The notes beneath the pieces were generated by a model, which saw only the letters and a list, made by a program, of their open reading frames with translations, ran no database searches and had not been told where the DNA came from. Shown here piece by piece: positions 43,891-54,393 of a stretch of DNA of 64,000 nt; the stretch's first letter is position 1, and each line of letters begins with the position of its first letter. Made by a program: the position numbers and the translations under genes. Source of the stretch: Termitomyces sp. T153 (taxonomy: Eukaryota > Basidiomycota > Agaricomycetes > Agaricales > Lyophyllaceae); NCBI GenBank assembly GCA_018296165.2, contig JACKQL020000021.1, forward strand, positions 496,001-560,000, written 5' to 3'.

Positions 43891-44105
43891 AAGATGCTCA
43901 AAAAACTGTCCCAATGAGTGAATATTTTAAAATGGCCATTACTCCATCAGTTTTGATTTAAATTACATAAGCTAAGATGAAATTTGTAGCTGTAATGCCA
44001 TAGTATTTTACATAATTTAACTAAAATTTTAGATACTTCCAATCCTTCATGCCAATGTCATCTTTCAAAAAGTATAAAACATTGGAACAGTTTTTTGAGC
44101 CACTG
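43891..44105. mobile_element. Tc1-derived MITE
   Basis: Inverted ends CTCAAAAAACTGTCCCAAT (left) and ATTGGAACAGTTTTTTGAGC (right, ending CACTG at 44105, followed by TA) match the terminal repeat of the Tc1 element at 23808. The interior of about 215 bp is largely a long palindrome and has no coding. It is a non-autonomous derivative of that family. Confidence 0.8.
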
Positions 44106-44463
44106 TAGCTGTGACAGACAACTAAATTGTCTATAACTTGGCTAACACAAGTCTACTTGATTCAATAGATGCAATAATGAAGTTGGGTACTTCTTGGACA
44201 ATTCTCAGTCAGTTGGCTACCAAAGTCAGTAATTAGCTCTTATATAGGGGATTAGGTGCAAGGATGAAGGTTGTTTTAAGCAATTTTCAGGAAGATAACA
44301 ATCCAGCTAAGTGGTTGGTGAACCCAAATTTTCATCATCATTGGGAAAGTGCATCAATGTTATGTACCCATCATGATGAGCAGACAAACACATTTTGTAC
44401 AAATTTTGAATCTCAGCAATCACCTTGTCATTGTCTATGTATGAGTACAGGAATTTTTTTTTG

Positions 44464-44595
44464 CATTGTGCATTCATGACTCAATGATACTTATCTTATC
44501 ACAATACATACTTTATCTGTGAGGTGGGTTGTAATTGTCCAAGCTCCTATTTTCTCAACAATCAGGGGTTTTCTGTGCTGAGAATATGATCCCCA
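44464..44595 (-). repeat. Ngaro-like split repeat B2
   Basis: Shares GACTCAATGATACTT, ATCACAATACATACTTTATC and AGGGGTTTYCTGTGCTGAGA with B1 at 44892-45022, same orientation. Taken as the 3' terminus of the element on the minus strand. Confidence 0.8.
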
Positions 44596-44743
44596 AGCAG
44601 GACAGATATAATATGTATGTGCAATAAAACAAAATTTTGCAAAGTCAGAGATCATTTGAATATGATATTATGAAACAGATATTTAGAGCCCAAATCAAGA
44701 TCATACAATGATAAATCCACTATGAAGGTGTGGGTAGGGTGGG

Positions 44744-44884
44744 CTTGAAAACAGAGCTGAACCAATGCCTACACATCCTTCATGATGTGTTGATGGAGGT
44801 TGGTTTCTGACAGCTCACAGTCAAGTGTTTTGCACATGTCAAAATATGTCTCCTCTTCTCTCATGCCTCCTTCCTTATAGATGA
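44744..44884 (-). repeat. Ngaro-like split repeat A2
   Basis: CTTGAAAACAGAGCTGAACC to CCTTCCTTATAGATG matches A1 at 51940-52080 along its whole length. Each CpG of A1 is TG or CA here, for example CTACACATCCTTCATGATGTG for the A1 bases at 51965-51985. Confidence 0.85.
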
Positions 44885-44891
44885 GATTTCA

Positions 44892-45022
44892 CACTGTGCA
44901 TTTGTGACTCAATGATACTTGTTTTATCACAATACATACTTTATCTGTGAGGTGGGTTATAATTGTCTGAGCTCCTATTTCCTTGACAATTAGGGGTTTC
45001 CTGTGCTGAGAATACAATCTCC
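44892..45022 (-). repeat. Ngaro-like split repeat B1
   Basis: Directly abuts A2 (7-bp gap), as expected for B1-A2. Same sequence as B2 with scattered transitions. It follows the recombinase gene on the minus strand. Confidence 0.8.
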
Positions 45023-45073
45023 ACCCCCAAACACTGGAGGCAAAGCAGAGCAAGGATACCCTCACTCATCCAG

Positions 45074-46042
45074 CTAACAATCTTGATACAATAGAACAGG
45101 TCTCAACATTTCCACATACATTGGAGCAATTACTTCCAGTGACCTCCAATACCTCAAAAATGAATCTGAAGTCCACCTCCCCAAAAGTTTCACAATATCA
45201 GGTGGAACACCAGCCAACAGAAGTGCAGTTGTGCCACCTATACAGGAACAATGACCCAAGATTTGAGACATAACAGCATCCTCTAGAATAGGATTCAAGC
45301 ATTTCAGCAACCTCCTAGTCACTAATGCCATTCTCATAACATTTGGTCCTTCAAACATCACAATAGGTTCATCCATGTGAGCTTTGTTTATGCATGCATG
45401 AATGGATAAAGCTGTTATTGGATTGCACCAACCAAGCTGATGAGTGACAATTACCATCTCCCCATTTGACTTCCCTCATTTAGTGTGTAGCAAATGCAGT
45501 GTACATGATCCAACATCATTAGGGTGGCCAAAGTGTTTCCAAGATGGTACATGCTCCTGTGTGAAGTGTGCTTGACATGGGGGAAGAAATTCTCCAAGAT
45601 GAATCTGAGACCAGAAAGCCATCATGGTGATGGCCCATATGCATGCATCCAAACCTATGCTCAAATCCAACCTTGAATAAATCAGTTCCAATGTACAAAG
45701 CAATACTGCCAGTTGTTGCAGTTTAATTGATTCTGGAGGGTGCATGTTTTTGGTCCCTCAAAGTGTATATGACAAATGCAAGAAATCATTCCATGGCAAA
45801 CCATTTTGAATGTGCCATGCCCTCAAGCCCAAAATCTTATTAGAAGCTGTCTTGCCCGCCATGGAAGCTGCAAAGAGACTGAGTACCTCCTCTGATGCTG
45901 GGATGGCAGCCAAGAAGGGTGTATTTTTTGAGGTGCAAAACTCTAGATACTGTTTCACAGAGCATGCATAACATGAAGTTGTAGAATCTCTCCACATGTT
46001 CAAAATGACTTTGTCAATGCGTTCTTGCTCATCTTGCAACAA
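45074..46042 (-). pseudogene. tyrosine recombinase of Ngaro-like element
   Basis: Three minus frames give one recombinase. They are a SAM-like core-binding domain (45758-46042, TSCYACSVKQYLEFCTSK), the catalytic start (45476-45745, ACIWAITMMAFWSQIHLGE), and the end (45074-45457, LGHCSCIGGTTALLLAGVPPDIVKLLGRWTSDSFLRYWR). The catalytic Tyr (RYWR) and the His of the H-x-x-R box remain. The first Arg is His (QIHLGE for QIRLGE) and the second is Cys (HCSC for HxxR). Both are explained by CpG transitions, so the enzyme is inactive. Confidence 0.85.
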
Positions 46043-46428
46043 TTGAAAAGGTCATACCAGTGTACAATCTTGCAACAATTCCAGAGGTTGTACCAGAGTA
46101 GAAGACTGTGATTCATTGTGCCCCTCAGCATGTAGACCTTGAAGCAACTGTGCCTGCAAACAAATCCTTGAGAGAACACCAATTCCACCCTGGTGAGTGT
46201 ACAGCACTGTATGAGAATGACATAGATCTATATGAACAATGGGAGGCATTTATTTGTAAAAAAAGTTGAGAAGAAGTCAACAGAGCCAGCATATAACAAT
46301 GTGGCTGACTGACCTGCTCAGAATACCAGAGACATTTAATGGCATTTCCTTCACATGCAAATATGTAACAGAAAAGTAGTACCACCACATATTTAAAACT
46401 ACAATCACAACATTGTTTTGAATCCATT

Positions 46429-47674
46429 CTACTCAAGATCACTCTTTGTAATGGCACAATTGACAAAAGGTGACAGGTATGATGGAATTGAAGGCAGGAA
46501 AGGCAACAGGAGCTTAGATAATGGGAAGATTCCTCTTGAAGGTGTGTCTGCCTTGTTATCTTGTGTCAAAACCCATGATAGCATCAACCAAATCAAACAA
46601 CTCTGGAAACCATCCATGATATGATGCAGGATTAGATTCCGTTGATTGTTATGCAATCAACCCACCTGCAATGTGCTGACCACTCCCAAATTATCTTCTG
46701 ACCAAATTCTGCACAAAAGGCATGAAGCAATGGGAGATGCAAAAACTCTGATGGAATCACCAAACACACATGATTAAGTGTCCCAATTAACAATTTGGTG
46801 GTATGCAGGCTGACTGCAATACCTTCTTTCCATTCTGCCAGCTTCCCCAAATACTTCAATTATTTCTTCACATCAAGGGACCAAAGAAACCCAATGTAGG
46901 TGAAGGAGGATGTGAAAGGACTATGCTTATCAACTGCCCAAGGCCAACCCAAATGCTTGGTGATTTTCCAAATATGTGATTCATTGTAATGATACTTGTA
47001 TAGTAGAGCATGACTGATAGGATAATGGAATAATATGAAGTCATCTCCCCACTTGAGCATGGCCTTGATGCTGTGATGTAAAAATATGCAAACCAGGGCA
47101 TCAGCCACCTTTCCAAAGATACCTGGGGCTGATGCCACTCCAAAGTTCAGGCAAAAGTCAAAGTGCACTAGATGATTGATTGTAACTGCAAGTAACCTCC
47201 AGTCTTTGGGTCAAGTAGGGATATTCCAAAAAGCCAATTCCACATTGAATATGGCCACCTGCATGCCAGGAGGAGCATCTGCCACCAAAAGCCAACAAGC
47301 CAAGAATGTTCCCCAGTTGCACTTGAAACAAGATGAGTCAATAAAAGAGTTTATTAATGCAATGTTTGGGTCATTTCAAGGAAAAGACAAGTCTAGAGTC
47401 ATGCAGAGTTTTCCCCCGCACTAGTTATAATGTTTAATGGAGCTGTTCTATATGAACCAAACAATTCAAGAGCCAAGTTGGGTTGAAATCCCAGAGAGAC
47501 ATGTCCAAGTTCGATTTCTTTTGCATATTTCAATATTACAAGCTCATGTGATTCTGAAGAGCAATAGTGATTCAGTGGAGAAAAAGGTGAGTCCGAGGTA
47601 CAAGCTCCTATGCCAATATCAAATCTGTTGCACAGGCCTTTTGGCACCTCTGCAAATTCATCCAACATGCCCAC
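46429..47674 (-). pseudogene. YR-element reverse transcriptase and RNase H
   Basis: The minus strand reads, in order: LALELFGSYRTAPLNII near 47.42 kb (pol start), LNFGVASAPGIFGKVADALV and KWGDDFILFHYP (46860-47168), KLLIGTLNHVCLVIPSEFLHLP (46632-46859), then LRHIMDGFQSCLIW...DNKADTPSRGIFPLSKL (46429-46656, RNase H end). These are DIRS/Ngaro-type RT and RNase H blocks. The active site W-V-D-D has become W-G-D-D. Stops and frameshifts separate the pieces. 46043-46428 is unassigned linker. Confidence 0.8.
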
Positions 47675-47711
47675 CTTAGCTAATGCTGCTTCTCAGCAAT
47701 CAGCCAGCAAG

Positions 47712-48885
47712 TGTCAGGTTCCACTAACCATGGGGGCTCAGCTATACTGGGCAAATCCTTACTAGGCAAACATGATTCCCTGCACTGATAACTTGGCACT
47801 TGGAGAGAACCTAAGCATGGGGGACTTGTGAGGGCAAGCAATGAGGAGTGATCCAAACAAGTCCAGGGTGGTCCAGAGGAGTCTAGGACAAGTTGTGGGG
47901 GAAGGGGCAAATTTGACAGGGTGTCAGGTACAAGTCTGAAAGCAAATATTGTGGGTGTGGAGTAAGCAGAGGCTATGCAAGTGATGGGAGCAGAGCTGGA
48001 GCTTTATGGAGAATCAACAGAGGTTGATAGCTTTTAGAACCAAGCAAGTAGTGAGGTCCGGAGTTGGTTTAACAAATGTTTAGGGATTGTAATCATAAGC
48101 ACAGAATTTGTAAGGGTGTAAGCCTGAGAGAACTTGGACATGATAATAGATACAAAGTCAAACAAGATGAGATGGAGTTGAATGGAGCAAAATGGAGTCA
48201 AGATGAGATTGAGACAAAAACAAAAATAGATTCAGGTGGAGATACAAAACAATAACAAGAACAATAACAGAGATAGAGACAAGACAAGACTCAGAGACAG
48301 AGGTAAGGCTGAGAGACTGAGAGTAAAGGAAAATGTAACACAGAACACAAAACAAGAGATAGAAACAATCAAAAACATTAGGTAAGGCAATATCAAGACT
48401 AGAGTACAAGGAGCTACTCTACAACTTATATACTGACTACTGGAGAGCTCCAGGGGACAGTGGGTGTGGTGGTGGGGTTTGGTGGAGCCACACAGGGTTG
48501 ACAGGTGTCAGTTGTGATCAAGAGGCAGGCCACAGTGATATTCTGATGGGATCAGCTGGGAATGCGGGCTATCCCAAGGTCATTGTGGTACTCCAGAGTA
48601 GATCAGGTGAGCCAGGGTGATGAGCTGGTGACATACAATGGAGTCAAAAGTGGTGGGGGAGGGTTCTTGGAGCTCAGGATAGTTAGGGGAAGTGTTGACA
48701 GCTGTGGAAAAGGCATTGGAGGGGGCCAGGAGGCCATTGGGGTTTGCCAGAGAAGCATCAGAGTTATCCAGAGTGGGTGCAGAGGGTGTACAAGGGTTGG
48801 GGGGTTTGTCAAGGCACTGAGGGGAACTCTGGGGAAGCAAGCAGGCTAGGAATAATGTTGGGGGTTCAGGGAGTGGGTTGTGACA
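47712..48885 (-). mobile_element. solo LTR, family 2, in Ngaro-like element
   Basis: Plus strand TGTCAGGTTCCACTAACC (47712) to GGGTTGTGACA (48885), 1174 bp, with a perfect TSD GCAAG (47707-47711 and 48886-48890). CpG-depleted. It separates gag from pol of the Ngaro-like element. Confidence 0.85.
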
Positions 48886-50129
48886 GCAAGGGGGTAGACA
48901 GAGAGAAAAGTGATTCAAGCATTACACACCTATGCACTGTGGGTGGCCAAGCTACACAAAGAACAGACATGCAAGTGGGAACAGTTAACTCCTGACTTGC
49001 AGGAGGAGCCTCCATTAAAGGAAAAACAGATTGTTTTGCTGGAAGGCAAACACCATCCACATCCTTCTCTTTGCAACCATTTGGGGGAAACCTTGCAGTT
49101 CAGCAGTTTGTGATTGAGTCCATTACAACCAATGCAACAAACCCCTTGGAACCAAACTAGAAGTGCTGCAAACAACATCATGACTCCAAGAAGAGCAAGA
49201 AGAGGAAGGATCACCTCAGCTTGCACTGGTGACTGCTACAACCATATCCACCATTTCCTTCAAGTGTCTGGTGTTCTGGAGAGACTCGCACTTTCTCCAT
49301 ATATCCCAGTGGAAATCTGCCATGCTGAAGGAATGGGAGTCTGTCAGGAACAAGGAGTGCAGATGACAATCATAATCCAAAATCACATTGAATTTGATCT
49401 AAGCATTGGGTAAGGACTGTAAGTGCTTGAAGCAAGAGGTGAATGTATCTGCAATTGCCTGAGCAACTGGGCCACCCAAGCAGTCTTCTCCATCTGCTTG
49501 CAAATGTTTCTGCATAGTGTCTACAAGGTTTTCACCTGCACTAACCCAGTTCTCAAAGGTCAATCTCCTTTCCTTAGACAGATCAAAGGAGGCTCCAGGC
49601 AAGCACAACTTTCTGTTGGATACTATAAAAGAAGTCTCTGGGGCAGGGTGTTTGTGAGATGCACTGCAGCAAGCTTCATCTGTCAAGACATCAAGAAGTA
49701 TGTACTCCAGCATTCCCCATTCCAGCACTTGAACCACCTTGTGGAGGAACACCTTATTGGCTGCCAACAACTGGCACCCCAGTATAGGCAGCAACCCATG
49801 TAAAGAATGTACAGGCTTTGGTAGAGCATCCAATGTTCCTGGCCTCTCCATCTGATCACTCAGGAAAATACCTGGAGATAAATGTTCTGTTAGAGAAGGA
49901 GGCACATGGGCTATCAAGCAAACAGGTGCCATAGGTTGCCAAGGCTCTAGTGTTCCAATGTCTCTTGAGTGCAGAGCTAAGGCAACCAAGTCTGTCCCCC
50001 ATGCCAGAGAGTCCACAACTGCACCCTTCCTCACCACAGGAGTTTGCCTCAATTCAAACAGACCAGCCAAAGAAACAGTCAGCTCAGTGCCTGCAGTGAG
50101 CAAGCCAGCTGGAGGGCACAGTGGCAAGT

Positions 50130-50581
50130 GGCAGGTGGTCAAGAGAGGAGGCAGAGGCAGAGGGCAGAGCAAGGCAGGGGGTGGCACTGACCAAGAGCAC
50201 AGTCATGCTAGTGAAGAAACCTGGAAGCAATGCTATTGTCCAGACTGGGAATAGTCTATCCCCAGGTCTGCTTTATATACTACAGGACTACTACAATGAC
50301 TAATAGTACCTATGACTAAGTCAGAGGCTGCTGACTACAACCTAATGACAATGTGGAGGCCAATGACTACAACATACTGACTAATTGGGTCCAATAGTCA
50401 AAGGATCAGTGATCAACAACAATATACCATGTGCCAGATACAATATACCCATTAGGCTGTGGAGCCAAGACAGAAGGGAGGAAGAGAGGCCTGGCAGCCC
50501 AGAGCCTGGCTAGATAGGATGCCAGTACTCATGAGCTAAGCTGAGCTAGGGTTAGGACAGTCTGAGGACTGGTCCCCTTAC
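50130..50581. repeat. possible family-3 LTR relative
   Basis: The segment ends GGTCCCCTTACA at 50581 and has the same internal run of motifs as the 21342 element (AATGCTATTG..., TATATACTACA, repeated TGACTA/ACTAAT words). The left end is not clear and no TSD was found. Confidence 0.3.
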
Positions 50582-51440
50582 AGTGCCATGGAGTTGGCAA
50601 TCCCCACAACAAACAGCCTCTGGGAAGTCCCCATCTCTAAAGGCATAGAGCCTCTCTACCAAGTCTGAACAGAATAGTCAGCATCTACCCACAAGAACAA
50701 TACAAGATGTTTCAGATATAAAATGCAAGACATTGCTAGCTTCAGCTATAAGAATAAGATATACACAAGCTCATGCCTCTGCTAAGGCCAGCCCCTCCTC
50801 TCCACTCCAGCTGCATACAAGCATTTATACAATAACATCTGTCACATACAAGCAGCCAATCAAATACATGCCCACATCAGTTGCATATAAGCAACTGTGG
50901 CAACATCAGTCACATACAAGCAACTGTGGCTGAACACTCTGCCACAAGCAGAAGAGCCCACCTATATACACATTCATACCAGCTGCATATCAGCAGCAGA
51001 ACTCTGTAGACAAACAAGTGGGAATCCACAATTCCCTTTGTACCACACATTGACCTAAGTAATGAATGGCCCAAGGCCCCAGATCACACTAAATCCACAC
51101 CAGTGGCAGCCCCCAACACTTTGCCTTCATACATAACTGGCCAATGACTGGCTCCACAGCACCACCCATGCCCCAGGCTCAACTTGTGCAAACACCAAGG
51201 AAAGAACCAATAAATTCAACTCACCCTGCTTCCCTACATCACAACCAAAACTCCACAATATGCACAGAAAAACATCATCAGGTCAGGTGACCACCATCTG
51301 GGTCCCCTCTTCTATGATCATCAGAGAGCGAGGGGAACCATCTTCAGGAGAACTAGATTGTGCCATATGGACAGACTCAGACCTAACTCTATGCACCACA
51401 GGAGTGGACCTTACACCAGTCTGCTCAGGTTGAGGTCCCA
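50582..51440. other. AT-rich spacer inside the Ngaro-like element
   Basis: No coding region seen. It contains an imperfect repeat (GCATATAAGCAACTGTGGCA and CACATACAAGCAACTGTGGC at 50883-50931). CpG is nearly absent up to about 51440 and then abruptly normal. Confidence 0.4.
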
Positions 51441-51939
51441 ATTACATGTCCTGGCCCTCCTGAGGTACCGACATCCGAGCCACTGGCACGGCCTCACGCA
51501 ACGCCCGATCTATGGCTGAAGGGGAAAGTTCAGGCAATCTCAATTTCCTCGCAGAGCCGTCTGCACAAGCACACTTGGAGGCAGGTTCGGCCGCAGGCGA
51601 AGGAGCTGGTCTGCCCCCCGTTAGCGGCACCGTTGCTAGAGGAATTGCTCGTGACACCGAAAAGGGTTCAGTAGATACGCCTCCTGTGGGGTGCTCAAAG
51701 GAAATGCCCATAGCATCATCGGAAGGTATCTGTAGTCTAGATGTCAATGTTTTGTTATCCACGCCGTTCTGGCTGCCAGGCCCGTCTCCCTCGTCGGCGT
51801 ATAGTCTAAGGAACTAAGAGTCGAAGGCTGAAGCGTGCGTCCATCGGGTGACGGTTGAGCGGAAGACATGCGAGAACGTCCTCCACGCCCTCGGGCGCGA
51901 GTCCGGGAAGTCATGAATGCAACCTCCGCAGTAGAAACC

Positions 51940-52080
51940 CTTGAAAACAGAGCTGAACCAACGCCGACGCGTCCTTCACGACGCGTTGATGGAGGTTGAT
52001 TCCTGACAGCTCACAGTCACGTGTTTTGCACACGGTCGAAATACGTCTCCTCTCCTCCCGTGCCTCCTTCCTCATAGACG
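51940..52080 (-). repeat. Ngaro-like split repeat A1 (5' end)
   Basis: The 5' terminus of the element on the minus strand, ending 26 bases before the gag ATG at 51914, so it probably carries the promoter. CpG is retained, in contrast with A2. Confidence 0.8.
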
Positions 52081-52328
52081 TCATTTTCTTTTGCATGAAG
52101 GGAAACAACAAAATACTCTCGAAGCTTACTGGAAACTGCTAAGTCAGCATGAAAACAGATCAAATGAAGATATTGTGATATTATAGTGGTAATCAATATT
52201 AATTCAGAGATTATCGGGATATGACAGCACAAATGTCCTCGCACGATGCCAACAAGACAAAGGATAGGACTAAGCCAAGAATTATGTCGTCGCGAATTCC
52301 TAGTATGCAACAGACTTCATGTTCATCG

Positions 52329-53596
52329 TCATATACAGAAATCATACCCGAAAAATCGAATCAAGATTCGCAAGAACCATGGATTGTCTCTCGACCAAAT
52401 ACGGCGTTCCAGTTGTCTTGGTTTGAGACGGTCCACTATAGCCAACATATCTGATAAGCAAGCTCTGTCTGCAGGATTTTTTTGTGTCATTGCATTGCCT
52501 ATTTGAGTGAAGTACTCAAGCCCATCATACTCCTACTCACACATAAAAACCACTGATAATCATGAGATGGGATTCGCCTTACCTTAACAGTATCCAAAAT
52601 AACATTGCCCAAATGGTATATGTCGGCCTTGAATGGATCGTAAGGAACGATTTCTGAGCGCTCTGGGAAAGACTGGTCCTGTGCAGATATTCCGACATCT
52701 CGAACGCCAGTGTTCGTCGAATAATGGCGAGAGATACCAAAATCGATGAAATAATAACGCAAATTTTTCACGGAATTGCGCTCTCGCCATTCTCGCCATG
52801 GTTGAACGCCATCGTGGGTATTTTCCAAAACAAAGTGAAAGCCCCCGGGTATTAGCTCTGTAGCATCCACCATTAGATTGAAATAGCAAGCGTCCCTAAT
52901 CAAAGCCATAGATCAATCAACTTTCCAGATAAGGTTTAGGATCCTGACCTATGAGCAACGTTATTTTCGTGCATGAATTGAAGGCCCTGAGTTGCATTGC
53001 ATTTCAGCTCAGTCAAACACCATTCAAGAGAATATACAGACTGTGAGGTACTGGCGGACTGCATCTGCGAATTCTCCGAAGCGTCGAAACGGCAGATAGT
53101 TCATCTGAAGCAGAATAGGCATGACAAGAAATGCCACGTCCTTATCGTCAGGATCATATATAGTGTCCAAGATTGGCACTGCATGGTTTCTCGGGTCAGA
53201 AGAAAGGCTTTGAGAAGAAAGAAATTGTGCAATTTGAAGTTCCTCCGACGAAGATCTAATCTTCTTGAGCACGACGTGGCGGTTGTCAGGCAAATGTACT
53301 GCGTCCATTATTTCTGCTCTTTTCTAACGATTGAAATGAGTACAGTACAAACCCTCCAGGAGGAAGCTTACCGCTGGTGTAAGTGCGTCCTCATGGCTCA
53401 ATAGTTCTGCCAACGAGACATTTGGATCTCTCCAAGAAGGTCGCCAATCTGGAGCGTATCGAGAACGCAATTTGTAGCCACGAGAAAGGAGAAGCGGGTA
53501 ATAGTATACCCATACATGTTCATTGGCTAAGTGCTTTCCTCTTCGTATATCATAAAAGATGTCTCTCGTATCAGCTGGTGCAGCGGACTCAGACAT
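52329..53596 (-). CDS. eukaryotic-type protein kinase, five exons
   Basis: Spliced model on the minus strand: 53596-53372, 53323-53042, 52986-52949, 52895-52583, 52532-52329, giving 353 residues with every junction in frame. Introns are 48, 55, 53 and 50 nt with GT-AG ends; exon 3 is only 38 nt. Key residues are all present: the VAIK-type lysine K95 (VVLKK), the catalytic loop HRDACYFN at 181-188 (split across introns 2 and 3) and the DFG at 233-235 (FIDFG), then KADIYHLGNVI. The C-terminus is YDGLEYFTQIGNAMTQKNPADR..., a normal C-lobe end. It resembles agaricomycete lineage-expanded kinases; the substrate is unknown. The start ATG at 53596 is chosen because no upstream in-frame ATG exists. 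Codons keep CpG, so it looks live. Confidence 0.8.
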
Positions 53597-54068
53597 TTGA
53601 CAACAGCTTGTGGACGACGCCGTGCTGTTACGTAACAGTTCCCTTCTGGTCACATGGCCAAATACACTTTCTGTGTCTCTACTTACACTCTGTATGTATC
53701 ACCACTGATAATGATCGATGATATGCACCATAGTCATGATACCGCTTCCTCTGAAACATACCCATGTCAACACTGTTATCGATGATCGATGATATATATG
53801 AGCTCGAAGTCGTGATATAGATAATTAAATTCCACTCCTCTGGAACACAGCCTCTCAATAGCTAGCGCCCTGAAATGTGACGGTAAAGTAGCACAGGTTT
53901 TCACCGAAGCGGAACTAATCAGAAGGCAAGTATTGACACTTTCCTTGGATCGATAGGATGGATCGACGATAACTCGGTTCTTGTGTTTTTGTCAGATCTT
54001 GGTCTCCTGAATCTTCCCTGCTTCCTCATAAAAGGCGATGGACACCACAACATGTCACCCACTCACAC
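53597..54068. promoter_or_regulatory. divergent spacer with duplicated ATCGAT-containing motif
   Basis: Lies between the minus-strand kinase and a plus-strand putative gene. The 14-mer ATGATCGATGATAT occurs twice (53711-53724 and 53782-53795) within a looser duplication of about 45 bp. Each copy contains the palindrome ATCGAT. This could be a shared regulatory site, by inference only. No TATA box is assigned. Confidence 0.35.
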
Positions 54069-54393
54069 ATGACTTCTTTATTCCAACGTCTTGAACCTGA
54101 GAACCAGGCCCAGAGGGCTAGAGATCAGGCTCTGAAGTGCATCGATGACATTCCACCAGTGATCATTAACGGCGAGGACATCACTCGCGATGCTCGAAAT
54201 CTAGTCAAGGGGCAGGTTAAGGATTTGTTCTTTTCATCCATTTCGAGCTCTGTTGTATTTGAATTACAGATCATACTATTTATATGTACAGGCGACGATT
54301 CACGCTTGTTTCACTCCGGCCTCGTCGTGGTCAATCATTAGGAGGATCGTGTGCCTTCTTTGTCGAGATCTCAAAGGCCAAGCAACGTCATAA
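54069..54393 (+). CDS. putative small two-exon gene
   Basis: ATG at 54069. Exon 1 is 54069-54215 (LFQRLEPENQAQRARDQALK...RDARNLVKGQ), a GTTAAG donor gives an intron 54216-54291, and exon 2 is 54292-54393 (ATIHACFTPASSWSIIRRIVC...), stop TAA, 82 residues. I do not recognise it. Exon 1 looks helical and charged. The downstream 54.4-54.8 kb has more short frames, so further exons or decay are possible. Confidence 0.3.

Larger units (their letters stand above)
48900..51914 (-). pseudogene. gag of Ngaro-like element
   Basis: ATG at 51914 opens a basic start (TSRTRARGRGGRSR). A serine/proline-rich region (51442-51830) follows in a shifted frame. The core at 49399-50187 reads LSKERRLTFENWVSAGENLVD...GPVAQAIADTFTSCF. 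A Cys/His segment near 48.95-49.15 kb (CIGCNGLNHKLLNC, then CKSGVNCSHLHVCSLC) is the nucleic-acid-binding module. Between 50.2 and 51.4 kb it is interrupted by AT-rich sequence with an LTR-like piece. Frames are broken but the order is clear. Confidence 0.7.
44464..52080 (-). mobile_element. Ngaro-like tyrosine-recombinase retrotransposon
   Basis: On the minus strand: repeat A1 (52080-51940), gag (51914 to about 48900), RT-RNase H (47674-46429), tyrosine recombinase (46042-45074), repeat B1 (45022-44892), A2 (44884-44744), B2 (44595-44464). A1-ORFs-B1-A2-B2 is the split-direct-repeat layout of Ngaro/PAT-type YR elements, and there is no integrase or LTR. I see no methyltransferase domain of the DIRS type, which fits Ngaro. 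A family-2 solo LTR is inserted at 47712-48885. The coding parts are broken, and all but the 5'-most 640 bp are CpG-depleted. Confidence 0.8.

Noticed and set aside
53597..53653. Longer kinase N-terminus
   Set aside because: The extra in-frame codons begin at GTG with no ATG; the first ATG in frame is 53596 and the protein is complete from there.
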